Source: a virus
Reading direction: 5' to 3' (one strand)
Length of the DNA: 64,000 bases
Virus record (IMG/VR): IMGVR_UViG_3300043446_004437
Coordinates: 152,025-216,024 of that record
Part shown: positions 53,402 through 60,965 of the stretch, piece by piece
Layout: each line of letters opens with the position of its first letter
Numbering within the stretch: the first letter of the stretch is position 1
Translations under genes and position numbers: made by a program
The notes under the pieces: generated by a model
What the model saw: the letters and a program-made list of their open reading frames with translations, nothing else
What the model was told of the DNA's origin: nothing
Database searches by the model: none

Positions 53402-54103
53402 CTATGGACGTATGATATTTGTATTCAGTTGCGAGTTCTTAACTGCATCCTGGCTTAAGATATCATTAAGCTTTAATGATGTTGCATCGGCATCTTTGTC
53501 TACCTTAATGGCATACATCGGTCCGAGTTCTCTAGCTACATAGGTCATTGTCTCTTCTATGACAATGTCATCCATTGAAGCGCCAGAACCTTCATTCAAA
53601 AGTTCAACTCCATAAATTGAACGAACTGCTGCTTGTCCATATTCATTAACAAAAGTTACTGTAATGTCAAATGGCGGGATTTGGTCAGCGTAGTATGGGA
53701 CTTTCTTTACGACGTCCTTGCTCCAGCCGCTGCCATCTTTGATTCCAGGGATACCTCTACCAACGGATTGTGTATCGCCAGGAAGTGTATTATGTGCTCT
53801 TGTAAAGAACATTTGTTTTGAATCTTGTGATTCATAATTTTTGTCAAGCATTGTGTAAAGTGCTGGACGATCAAATACTGTGAAGATTAACGAACCTGCA
53901 ATGCCACGCTTTCCTCTAGAAAATGATCTTGGGTTTGGTGAACCCATTGTATAGATAGGAGCTTTTTCTCTGGTTACTGAAAATGTGATTCCAGAAAGAG
54001 CACCAATTTCTACTCCACCAAATGTTGCAACTATGTCTGCTCCAGAAAAAGTTGTGTAGGTGTTAAGATATTTGTTTACTGGGTTGTATGATTCTGCTGC
54101 CAC
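53402..54103 (-). CDS. Major tail tube protein candidate, 233 aa
   Basis: This gene immediately follows the main sheath gene, the usual place for the tube protein. Key segments are F-S-G-A-D-I-V-A-T near residue 20, S-V-T-R-E-K-A-P-I-Y-T-M-G, R-G-I-A-G-S-L-I-F-T-V-F near 70-80, P-P-F-D-I-T-V-T-F-V-N-E-Y-G, and C-terminal M-T-Y-V-A-R-E. These describe a compact beta-barrel with the last strand often seen in contractile-phage tube proteins. The start is GTG with an excellent GGAGG eight bases upstream. A strong terminator follows the gene, in line with very high expression. It should stack as hexameric rings inside the sheath. Confidence 0.85.
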   Translation of the reverse strand: MAAESYNPVNKYLNTYTTFSGADIVATFGGVEIGALSGITFSVTREKAPIYTMGSPNPRSFSRGKRGIAGSLIFTVFDRPALYTMLDKNYESQDSKQMFFTRAHNTLPGDTQSVGRGIPGIKDGSGWSKDVVKKVPYYADQIPPFDITVTFVNEYGQAAVRSIYGVELLNEGSGASMDDIVIEETMTYVARELGPMYAIKVDKDADATSLKLNDILSQDAVKNSQLNTNIIRP

Positions 54104-54125
54104 TTGCTACCCTCCAATCGGTATA

Positions 54126-55406
54126 TTATATATTAATGGCTATTTGAACCTGGATCGAATTAAGTTCGAACGCAGGTGTTAATACGAGGTCTACAATCGC
54201 CATGTTATCCGAGGGAACATATGTGACATTGAAATCACTTTCCAACAAGGCACCTTTTATCTGCATACCGCGTAAACCGGAAGAAATTGCTGTTTCCATT
54301 GAATTTCTTACCTGTATTGTTGATGGTTCACCAACAAACTTTTGACACACTTGACGAACAAGCTGTGAAGCCTCATCTACAATTCTCTTTGTTGACAGTC
54401 TCAAATAATCTGAATTTGTAGCCGAGTAAGTTACTGCTCCACCAAATACCGCAATTTTGTTAAAGTTAAGAACTACAGTGTTTACTGCAGCTTCGTTCAA
54501 TGTTGTCTGCTGAGCTCTTGTAGGAGCATAGCGCAAAGCCTGTACGTTGTACAATGCTTTATTTGTTATACCCGTATAAGAAGGTGTCCTGCTCATTGTG
54601 GCTGCCAATGAAGCAGCTCCGTTTGAGTAACCGTAATCAGTTGTGCCGCCAGAACTAATAGTTGCATATCCAACTGGCTTTACTTCTGCAGCAACTATAG
54701 TTACATAAGGACCAACTACTTTAAAGACAGAATTATTTCTATCCGCCAATAATGACAAGCTTGAGCTAAGATGAGATGCTACTTGAGCTGGAGTTAGGTT
54801 TTCTTTAACACCAGCTACATATGGAGCTATACCCATAACGGCAATACATGGATTTGTATTTTCAGAAATTGCTTTTGTTCTATACGCTACTTTATATGCC
54901 CAATTGTTTGCTGTTGTGCTTGAGTTATTTGCATGAAAGCGATAGTCGTCTGCATTAGGTGTTGCGCCGGTTGTTGAATCCCAGTCTAAAGAGTTTCCGC
55001 CTCTACCCCAAGGGACTATGATATCTGGGATAGCAGCTTCTGCAGCGGCAAATGCTGCATCTAGCATGTTATCGTTGTTAGAAGAGTATCCTGCGGTTGC
55101 GCTCTTCAGGTAGCCATTTGTATGATCAAATTGAGTATCTGAAGGAAGAGCGACTAAATGAATTCTTTCAGCTCCTGCTGTAATTAATTCTAAAAATGCT
55201 TTATGTAAGTCAGAACCTGACCCAAACGCATCAATTACATCTTTTTCGGTTGTTGCCTGAACGACATCCAGATTGGCAACATTACCTGTGCCATCATCGG
55301 TGCTTCTTTTGGCTATCGCCACGATTCTTGGCCCTGCTGGGACATCTTGTCTTGAGACGCTGTAGAAGCGATCTCTAATTAATGTTGTTACACCTGGTGT
55401 AGCCAT
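54126..55406 (-). CDS. Main tail sheath protein candidate, 426 aa
   Basis: The N-terminus, M-A-T-P-G-V-T-T-L-I-R-D, is typical of sheath proteins, whose first strand joins a neighbouring subunit. The body contains a substrate-free alpha/beta domain (GAERIHLVALP, then PDIIVPWGRGGN). The C-terminal domain has N-F-N-K-I-A-V-F-G-G-A, R-L-S-T-K-R-I-V-D-E and the final strand I-Q-V-Q-I-A-I-N-I, as in phage sheath C-terminal domains. The ATG is preceded by GGAGGT, one of the strongest sites here, and a 100-base AT-rich leader separates it from the previous gene. The tube gene follows. Contraction of this protein around the tube drives penetration. Confidence 0.88.
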   Translation of the reverse strand: MATPGVTTLIRDRFYSVSRQDVPAGPRIVAIAKRSTDDGTGNVANLDVVQATTEKDVIDAFGSGSDLHKAFLELITAGAERIHLVALPSDTQFDHTNGYLKSATAGYSSNNDNMLDAAFAAAEAAIPDIIVPWGRGGNSLDWDSTTGATPNADDYRFHANNSSTTANNWAYKVAYRTKAISENTNPCIAVMGIAPYVAGVKENLTPAQVASHLSSSLSLLADRNNSVFKVVGPYVTIVAAEVKPVGYATISSGGTTDYGYSNGAASLAATMSRTPSYTGITNKALYNVQALRYAPTRAQQTTLNEAAVNTVVLNFNKIAVFGGAVTYSATNSDYLRLSTKRIVDEASQLVRQVCQKFVGEPSTIQVRNSMETAISSGLRGMQIKGALLESDFNVTYVPSDNMAIVDLVLTPAFELNSIQVQIAINI

Positions 55407-55508
55407 GTTATTTTTGAACCTCCGACAGAATAACTCTTGTCTTATAGTAACAAGTAACTCATAAAAATAACTATGAATATATTAAGTAAGCTTAAATTAA
55501 TATATGTT
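55407..55508 (-). promoter_or_regulatory. AT-rich leader upstream of the main sheath gene
   Basis: This is one of the longest gaps between intact genes in the window. It contains an AT-only inverted repeat (arms 55477-55485 ATATATTAA and 55497-55505 TTAATATAT). Nearer the gene, TACTATAAG preceded by TTGT could serve as an extended -10 element, but I find no matching -35. A late promoter for the sheath and tube genes is plausible here; the evidence is compositional and positional only. Confidence 0.3.
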
Positions 55509-56279
55509 TTAGTGCCTTGGAGTAGCGGTATTTTCCAAATCTATAAGATTAACTGGTATATCTTGATAGTTTGGAGTTGCGCCATTTAATAGTTCTGATT
55601 CGTAAGCCATAAATTGTCTTACGTCTACCGCGATCTTTTCTATTGTATTTGCCTGTGCCGCAAAGGTTTTTTCAGTAGTCAGCATGTACGTTACGGTTCT
55701 TTTATGTACGTCTTTTACGTCTCTATTGACCTCTGAGTCCGAAAGCCTTCTTGAATATACTAGTTCTGAAGCTCCTATCTTTTTAAAGATAGGCGTATAT
55801 TCCAACATAAAATCTTCAAATGATTCTATTAAAGACTCAACAAGATAAGCGTTGTCTTGGTCGTCGCAACCTGAGTCTGGGTTAGATCCTAGTCTTTTAC
55901 CAACTGGAGACATAGCCGTGAATGCTACAACATTTTGAAATCTTTGCCCATAAACATATATATTATTATTTGTTATTTGTCTCATTCTAGGTTTTGGTTC
56001 TACAGAATGAGCTTTTCTTAACTCTAAAGAATAGACTATTATTGCGTCTGTTGAATCATACTCTTGAGTTGCTGGATTAAACCAAGTAAAAGAATTTTCT
56101 GCGCTACTAGTTGCCTTTATAGGATAGTTTGGAAAACTTTGCTCCCATAAAGATTTTACTGCTGAAATGAATTCTAAATATGATAAATTTCCTTCAGACT
56201 GAAGAATATTTGCAAAACGTGATTTATCCATCGCATCTGCAAACCCAAGTATAGGCATGTTTATCGGAAGTTGTGCCAT
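55509..56279 (-). CDS. Tail terminator/neck protein candidate, 256 aa
   Basis: A mixed alpha/beta protein with a helical N-terminus (F-I-S-A-V-K-S-L-W-E-Q-S-F-P), a strand-rich centre (I-I-V-Y-S-L-E-L-R-K-A, N-N-I-Y-V-Y-G-Q-R-F-Q-N-V-V-A-F) and a conserved-looking Y-L-V-E-S-L-I-E-S-F-E-D-F-M helix near residue 150. Its place, between neck genes and the main sheath, is where tail terminator proteins lie in contractile phages. The ATG starts one base after the stop of the 628-aa sheath-like gene. No ribosome binding site is obvious, which suggests coupling. The function is inferred from position and fold pattern. Confidence 0.6.
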   Translation of the reverse strand: MAQLPINMPILGFADAMDKSRFANILQSEGNLSYLEFISAVKSLWEQSFPNYPIKATSSAENSFTWFNPATQEYDSTDAIIVYSLELRKAHSVEPKPRMRQITNNNIYVYGQRFQNVVAFTAMSPVGKRLGSNPDSGCDDQDNAYLVESLIESFEDFMLEYTPIFKKIGASELVYSRRLSDSEVNRDVKDVHKRTVTYMLTTEKTFAAQANTIEKIAVDVRQFMAYESELLNGATPNYQDIPVNLIDLENTATPRH

Positions 56280-56280
56280 G

Positions 56281-58167
56281 TTACGCTGCCGGTCCTGCTG
56301 ATAAAGAAAGATTTATTTTTTTCAAACCTAAAGAAGATGTTAAATTAATATTTAATATTAATAAACCTTTTTCGCTTGTTGATTGTTCAGCTTTAAATTC
56401 ATAATCAATAATTGATTTATTTTTCTTTAAAATAGCTAACATATTAGTAACATTTGTTACCACTTTGTCATAGCCAAATTTGCCTATATAGTCATATCCA
56501 TAAGCCTTAACTTGACTAGCAACAAAAGATGTTAATCTCATTTGTGGAAGCTTTGAAAATACCGAATTAGCATTTGCCAAAGTATAGTCTCCAGTTAAAT
56601 AAACCTCATAGACATTACCTCTACGAGCTTTAACCCCTCTATATATAGTATTTATTCCCATAGAATCTAGATCGTTTAATTGTGTTGATGTTAAATCAAC
56701 TCCATATAAAGATAACGCTCCAGGAATTCTTTTTCTTGTTAAACCCATATTTAAATCAGATTGGGCTACCATCCCAGCAACTGCCGCGGCAACCGAAGCA
56801 GTATAGGTGGAATCTATTTGCATGTGTGAAAAAACTGCCTCTCCGTAAACTGGCATAACATATCTGCCAATATCTGAAGCTATTTGTGTGCTAGAGGTAG
56901 TATTTATAAAAGTTGTATATTTATATTTAAGATATTTGCTATTTTTAATTAATTCTATATCATTTGCATTTATTCCATTAGTCCTACTTCCAATCACCCC
57001 CATTTGTACATAGCCTGTTTCGTTATGAAAATCATGGCAATAGTGAGCTAATTGCGAAAGAAAATCTACACCTTCTGTTTTAATTATGGAAGCTTCTAGC
57101 GGAACAACTATATCAATATAATCTAATTGTTTTATTATTTTATAAGTTTCAATTAATCTTTTATAATATTTTTCATAAAAAGTTTGTGGTACAACATTAG
57201 ATTGACTTTCACTAAAAATTGCATATGCTGTATTTCTATCTGGAACACTTGGCACATACTCTGACATCGGCGCTGCTGCACAGATAAAAATGTTTCTTGC
57301 TCCAGCCCCATACGCATCTAGCACGCCTCTTAGAAGGGGGCTGTTTTTATTGCCAGACAATAAATCTATTGCGTTTTGTATAGAACTTATCTTTACTGGA
57401 TTATTTATTTCTATTCCATCACCATGACCAATTAATAAGATTGATTGCATGTTTGTTTGATTCAAATCATCATATGATGGTTTATAGGATATTGTGGCAG
57501 ATTTGTTTCCTTGCCCTGTTCCAGAAGTTAAATCATATAATGTATCTTTTAATTCAAATTGCGCTATTGAACTAAGCGGATTACCATTAATAAATGTTTT
57601 AGCAACGACGGTATATATGCCGTTAAACAAAGAATTTTGGGCTTCTATATTTTCTGGTATCTTATAATTAAAGACAAATTCAGTTGTTCCATTTCTTTGG
57701 ATATAAGCGTTAGGACTGGTATTTGCATCTGTGTACTTATATGAAATAGGAGACCCTATAAGCGCTCCAGATTGATCTGGACCTCTATAGACGCTTACAA
57801 CCACATCTGAGCCACCCGCTATTGGATCATAAGATAATCCACCATTTAACAAATATGACTTAACTGATGCTGTCCCACCAGAAACTTGAACTGAAACATT
57901 TGATTCCATAGTTCTGTAAGAAAATGTTGAATCAGTAATTTCTTCTATTGTATGTATTCCATTAAAAATACTATCAACACCGGCTATTGTTACGGCTTGA
58001 CCAATTTGAAAACCGTGATTAACAACTGTTGTTATTGTTGCTTTACCATTTAAAATTTGTTTAAATGAAATATTTTTAGTATTAGTAGACGTACTTGACA
58101 CATCTTTTGCATCAGCAACAAAAGTAAATTTAAATTTAAGTTGTTGATTCTTTTTTACTATTAACAC
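56281..58167 (-). CDS. Second sheath-family protein with N-terminal beta domain, 628 aa
   Basis: I start this gene at GTG 58167, one base after the upstream stop codon and with ACAGG six bases before it; a TTG at 58197 is the longer alternative. At about residues 35-95 lies a small beta domain with H-G-F-Q-I-G-Q-A-V-T-I-A-G-V-D-S-I-F-N-G-I-H-T-I, a module known from many phage tail proteins. The second half is sheath-like: I-F-I-C-A-A-A-P-M, L-D-Y-I-D-I-V-V-P-L-E-A-S-I, A-D-I-G-R-Y-V-M-P-V-Y-G-E-A-V-F, A-S-V-A-A-A-V-A-G-M-V-A-Q and a K-R-I-P-G-A block, then a C-terminal beta region. It may be a sheath cap, collar or alternative sheath subunit. Similarity to the 426-aa sheath is at fold-pattern level. 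Confidence 0.7.
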   Translation of the reverse strand: MLIVKKNQQLKFKFTFVADAKDVSSTSTNTKNISFKQILNGKATITTVVNHGFQIGQAVTIAGVDSIFNGIHTIEEITDSTFSYRTMESNVSVQVSGGTASVKSYLLNGGLSYDPIAGGSDVVVSVYRGPDQSGALIGSPISYKYTDANTSPNAYIQRNGTTEFVFNYKIPENIEAQNSLFNGIYTVVAKTFINGNPLSSIAQFELKDTLYDLTSGTGQGNKSATISYKPSYDDLNQTNMQSILLIGHGDGIEINNPVKISSIQNAIDLLSGNKNSPLLRGVLDAYGAGARNIFICAAAPMSEYVPSVPDRNTAYAIFSESQSNVVPQTFYEKYYKRLIETYKIIKQLDYIDIVVPLEASIIKTEGVDFLSQLAHYCHDFHNETGYVQMGVIGSRTNGINANDIELIKNSKYLKYKYTTFINTTSSTQIASDIGRYVMPVYGEAVFSHMQIDSTYTASVAAAVAGMVAQSDLNMGLTRKRIPGALSLYGVDLTSTQLNDLDSMGINTIYRGVKARRGNVYEVYLTGDYTLANANSVFSKLPQMRLTSFVASQVKAYGYDYIGKFGYDKVVTNVTNMLAILKKNKSIIDYEFKAEQSTSEKGLLILNINLTSSLGLKKINLSLSAGPAA

Positions 58168-58168
58168 T

Positions 58169-58543
58169 TTAAACCTGTTTTTCTCTAGTCGCCCCAACAG
58201 TCCAATATACTATTTTTCCATTTTTTCCTCTAATTGGGGCACTTGTATCTATTACGTAAATTGTATATTTATTTGCGGCGTTAGGAATCATTTCATATAT
58301 TCTATCGCCTTCTCCTGGATTAATTGAGCCTTCAAAATAATAAACAATATCAGAATTAACCAATATACCTTCTGCTTCTTCATCAACAGATTTGGCTAAA
58401 AATCTTCCTTTTTGAAAAACACTTCTAGTAGTTACTTGTTGTAAGTTTTCTTCGTAATTACCATTGGGTTTTTTTCTTTGTATAAAAACATCATAGCCCC
58501 ATTTTTTTAAAATGTTTAAAAAAGATTTTTCAAGATTAATCAT
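58169..58543 (-). CDS. Head-closure/neck protein candidate, 124 aa
   Basis: The start is placed at ATG 58543 (MINLEKSFLNIL), since it has GAGGGG upstream and overlaps the previous gene by only eight bases; an ATG at 58576 would extend it by 11 residues. A short helix is followed by strands (D-V-F-I-Q-R-K, S-V-F-Q-K-G-R-F-L-A, D-I-V-Y-Y-F-E-G, P-G-E-G-D-R-I-Y-E). This suits the SH3/beta-barrel type of head-completion proteins that follow the adaptor gene in many tailed phages. It is assigned mainly by size and position between the adaptor and sheath genes. Confidence 0.55.
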   Translation of the reverse strand: MINLEKSFLNILKKWGYDVFIQRKKPNGNYEENLQQVTTRSVFQKGRFLAKSVDEEAEGILVNSDIVYYFEGSINPGEGDRIYEMIPNAANKYTIYVIDTSAPIRGKNGKIVYWTVGATREKQV

Positions 58544-59435
58544 AATTATGTAGACCCCTCTTTGGCATTGGGTCATACGATAGTTCTTTCTTTCTGCTAG
58601 CCCCGTATATATCCCTTTCGGTTAGATATGTAACTCTTCCTGTGTCTGGGTCTATATACTTGCCTGCATTTACTATTGGGAGTGTTGGTATACCTTTAGG
58701 CTGAACTCCTCTCGCCCCGGTTATTCCAGCTAACATTTCTTTTCTTAGAGCAGCGGCTATTTGACACCAGGTTACGGCGTTGCCTCTGCTTATATTTGTT
58801 CTTGGAAGATTTCGAGCAGTTACAGTTAAATCACCAAGCTGGACAGATACGTCATCATCACCACCATAACTATATGTTCTACTTAAATCGCACGCTGTTG
58901 CTGCTTTTATATATTCCAAACTTGTGTAATTAATATTTGATGCTGAATAAAAATCATTAAACCCATAAATATCTCTTACTTCCATAGAATGGAAATGTAT
59001 TATTTCTCCTATTTCCAATAAAGATGCTTCAGGAAAATATGCTTGCATTTCTTCTGGGTTTAAATAAATTGGATCAACATCTGGTGCAAATGTAATTATT
59101 TCATCTGCTTTTAAAGTTATTTTTGGTTTGTATTCATCGGTTGATGTGCTGACATATAACTGTTGATTTACTGTTATAGAGCTTCCACCAGGGATATTGC
59201 CAATGAAAACTATTTTATAAGTGTCAGCTACAGTTGGAGTAAAATCATAATAATATTCAGAGCTAGTTAATGATGTCGCGCTAGTTGAAACAATTTCTGT
59301 ATTATCTGATTTATATATAGCGACCAAAACAGAAGTGGGGCTAACTAAAATCTGTTCACCAGTAAGGTTGTTTACGTCAACAAATTTTACCTTTATTCTT
59401 ATTTTATCATTTACAAGAACCGTGTTTGTTAACAT
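58536..59435 (-). CDS. Head-tail adaptor candidate with N-terminal Ig-like domain, 299 aa
   Basis: Residues 1-100 look like an Ig-like beta-sandwich (V-N-D-K-I-R-I-K-V-K-F, then Y-Y-Y-D-F-T-P-T-V-A-D-T-Y-K-I-V-F-I-G). Residues about 120-215 are helical, starting with L-N-P-E-E-M-Q-A-Y-F-P-E-A-S-L-L-E-I and continuing with Y-I-K-A-A-T-A-C-D-L, the pattern of helical head-tail connectors (gp6/gp15-type). The C-terminus (G-I-P-T-L-P-I-V-N-A-G-K-Y-I-D-P-D-T-G) is extended. The ATG has GGAG upstream. It lies before the head-closure candidate. The adaptor call fits order and helical core but needs structure prediction. The Ig domain may be exposed at the neck. Confidence 0.55.
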   Translation of the reverse strand: MLTNTVLVNDKIRIKVKFVDVNNLTGEQILVSPTSVLVAIYKSDNTEIVSTSATSLTSSEYYYDFTPTVADTYKIVFIGNIPGGSSITVNQQLYVSTSTDEYKPKITLKADEIITFAPDVDPIYLNPEEMQAYFPEASLLEIGEIIHFHSMEVRDIYGFNDFYSASNINYTSLEYIKAATACDLSRTYSYGGDDDVSVQLGDLTVTARNLPRTNISRGNAVTWCQIAAALRKEMLAGITGARGVQPKGIPTLPIVNAGKYIDPDTGRVTYLTERDIYGASRKKELSYDPMPKRGLHNYD

Positions 59436-59473
59436 TTAATCTCCAAGTTTAATATTTTTTATAGTAACTATAT

Positions 59474-59761
59474 TTAGCCTAATATAGATACTTCGCCATT
59501 TGTAGTAATAGATATTACTTGGGCGGACGCAATAGCGCTTACGTCTTCATCTAAAACTTCAATGGAAATAATTCCTTCTGGATTTACATCAATACTTAAA
59601 ACGCCAATTGTAGTTGAATTAGAGTAATCTTCATTATTAGCGTAAAATACTGTTATATTGTTTAATACAATTGGATTTATTAAACTACTTGCGTATATTA
59701 AAATTGTTCCATTGTACGTAACATTAGAAGAATTATATGAAATAGGTTCGTTGTATCGCAT
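59474..59761 (-). CDS. Small beta-rich protein, 95 aa
   Basis: A short protein rich in Asn, Ser, Ile and Val with alternating hydrophobic residues throughout, consistent with a small beta-sandwich or fibre-tip fold. It starts MRYNEPISYNSS and ends in VISITTNGEVSILG. GGAAAA precedes the ATG. There are no cysteines or hydrophobic helices. It lies between the last adhesin gene and the head-tail adaptor, so it may be a fibre-associated or decoration protein. I do not recognise a family. Confidence 0.65.
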   Translation of the reverse strand: MRYNEPISYNSSNVTYNGTILIYASSLINPIVLNNITVFYANNEDYSNSTTIGVLSIDVNPEGIISIEVLDEDVSAIASAQVISITTNGEVSILG

Positions 59762-59828
59762 GTTTTTCCAAAATTAAAGATTGTATATAACAATAGTAAT
59801 ATCAATTATTGTATTCGACCAGCGTATT

Positions 59829-60899
59829 TTAGAAAGTCACCGTTCCTGTTCCAGCAGTAAATTGATAATATCTATAGCTACCATAAGTAGATGTTGAGTA
59901 TGTCAAACCTGCACCGATAGATGAAATAGTTGGCATGCTGCTTGAATAACGAATGATTACAATTCCTGAACCACCAAGGCCAGGAGTGTTACTCCACGCA
60001 GAGTATTGTGCTCCACCTCCGCCTCCGCCTCCACCAGTGTTTGCTGTGCCGTTTGTACCGCTTCCACCGCTTGAACCTCCAGAACTAGCGCTTCCAGCAT
60101 TATATTCAGCTCCACCTCCACCGCCTCCAGCACGACCAACCGCTGATCCAGTTATGCTACTAGATATTCCAGCGCCACCATTACCTGCGTATGGCTGGTA
60201 TCCGTTCAGAGTATACCCATTTCCCCCTGCTCCGCCTGCTCCACCACCACCACCACCACCTGCCTCGCCGCCGGGTCCAAAACCACCAGAATAGCCGTAT
60301 GAGCCAGCATTTCCACCTGTGCCACTCCCTGAATTAGCACCAGCCGTAGCGGTAACGCTACTAAACACCGAATTACTACCACCACCGCCAACTGTGACGG
60401 TAACAGAAGTTCCAGCGTTGATTGATAATGCTGATTCAAGCGGCTGACCACCGCCATTTGATTCGCCAGACACAGAAGAACGGTATCCTCCAGCACCACC
60501 GCCTCCTCCGCCATAATATGTTCCGCTGCTACCTCCAGTACGCCCAGTGCCGCCTCCACCAACAACAACATATTCCACAGAGAACGGTGGAGGAACCGGT
60601 GTAACAGAACCAGACGAAGAAGACGTAGCCGTTTCACTAGTCGATGATGTAGCTCTAACTGTAAAAGTATAGGCGGTTCCGTTAGTTAGACCAGTTACAG
60701 TAAGAGGAGAAGAAGACCCCGATGCCGTAAAATTTCCTGGCGATGAAGTCGCAGTATAAGTTACAGAACCAGATTTACCTTTATACGTCGATGCGGTAAA
60801 AGTTACTGTCGCCTGTGCGTTACCAGCGGTAGCCGAAACGCTCGTAGGAGCATCGGGGATCCCCCCGCTGCGAGATGCAAAAATGCCTCTAGCAAACAT
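59829..60899 (-). CDS. Fibronectin-III plus glycine-rich tip adhesin, copy A, 356 aa
   Basis: Domains in order: a short N-terminal anchor (MFARGIFASRSGG), one fibronectin type III domain at about residues 14-105 (P-D-A-P-T-S-V-S-A-T-A-G-N-A-Q opening, G-L-T-N-G-T-A-Y-T-F-T-V-R-A near its end), a short strand V-E-Y-V-V-V-G-G-G-G, and a glycine-rich region of roughly 180 residues full of GGGG runs. It ends with G-G-S-G-I-V-I-I-R-Y and a terminal beta tail (Y-Q-F-T-A-G-T-G-T-V-T-F). This layout is common in receptor-binding tail fibres and resembles the polyglycine sandwich tips of T4-like gp38 adhesins. The upstream AAAGGCGG site and leader are duplicated in copy B. Likely role: host recognition. 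Confidence 0.85.
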   Translation of the reverse strand: MFARGIFASRSGGIPDAPTSVSATAGNAQATVTFTASTYKGKSGSVTYTATSSPGNFTASGSSSPLTVTGLTNGTAYTFTVRATSSTSETATSSSSGSVTPVPPPFSVEYVVVGGGGTGRTGGSSGTYYGGGGGGAGGYRSSVSGESNGGGQPLESALSINAGTSVTVTVGGGGSNSVFSSVTATAGANSGSGTGGNAGSYGYSGGFGPGGEAGGGGGGGAGGAGGNGYTLNGYQPYAGNGGAGISSSITGSAVGRAGGGGGGAEYNAGSASSGGSSGGSGTNGTANTGGGGGGGGAQYSAWSNTPGLGGSGIVIIRYSSSMPTISSIGAGLTYSTSTYGSYRYYQFTAGTGTVTF

Positions 60900-60964
60900 A
60901 ATATTTTACCGCCTTTATTTTTGTTTTAATTAATATAAAATACTTGCAAACTTTACATTCCAAT
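60593..60964 (-). repeat. Direct repeat R1, copy A: leader plus fibronectin-III coding block
   Basis: A 372-bp block containing the 65-base leader, start codon and fibronectin-III part of adhesin A. It matches 61766-62137 without gaps and with only a handful of substitutions, most of them in the last 100 bases of the domain. The similarity ends just after the Gly-Thr-Val/Pro linker, where the glycine-rich tips begin to diverge. Confidence 0.95.
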
Positions 60965-60965
60965 T

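Noticed and set aside
59953-60294. Plus-strand proline-rich frame of 113 codons
   Set aside because: Its Pro/Ala/Leu runs are the reverse complement of the glycine codons of adhesin A. It is a compositional shadow of the real gene.
60206-60637. Minus-strand frames of 143 and 60 codons inside adhesin A, and similar ones inside B
   Set aside because: Out-of-frame reading of glycine-rich repeats gives long stop-free frames by chance. They lack start signals and have Val/Leu/Ala-only composition.
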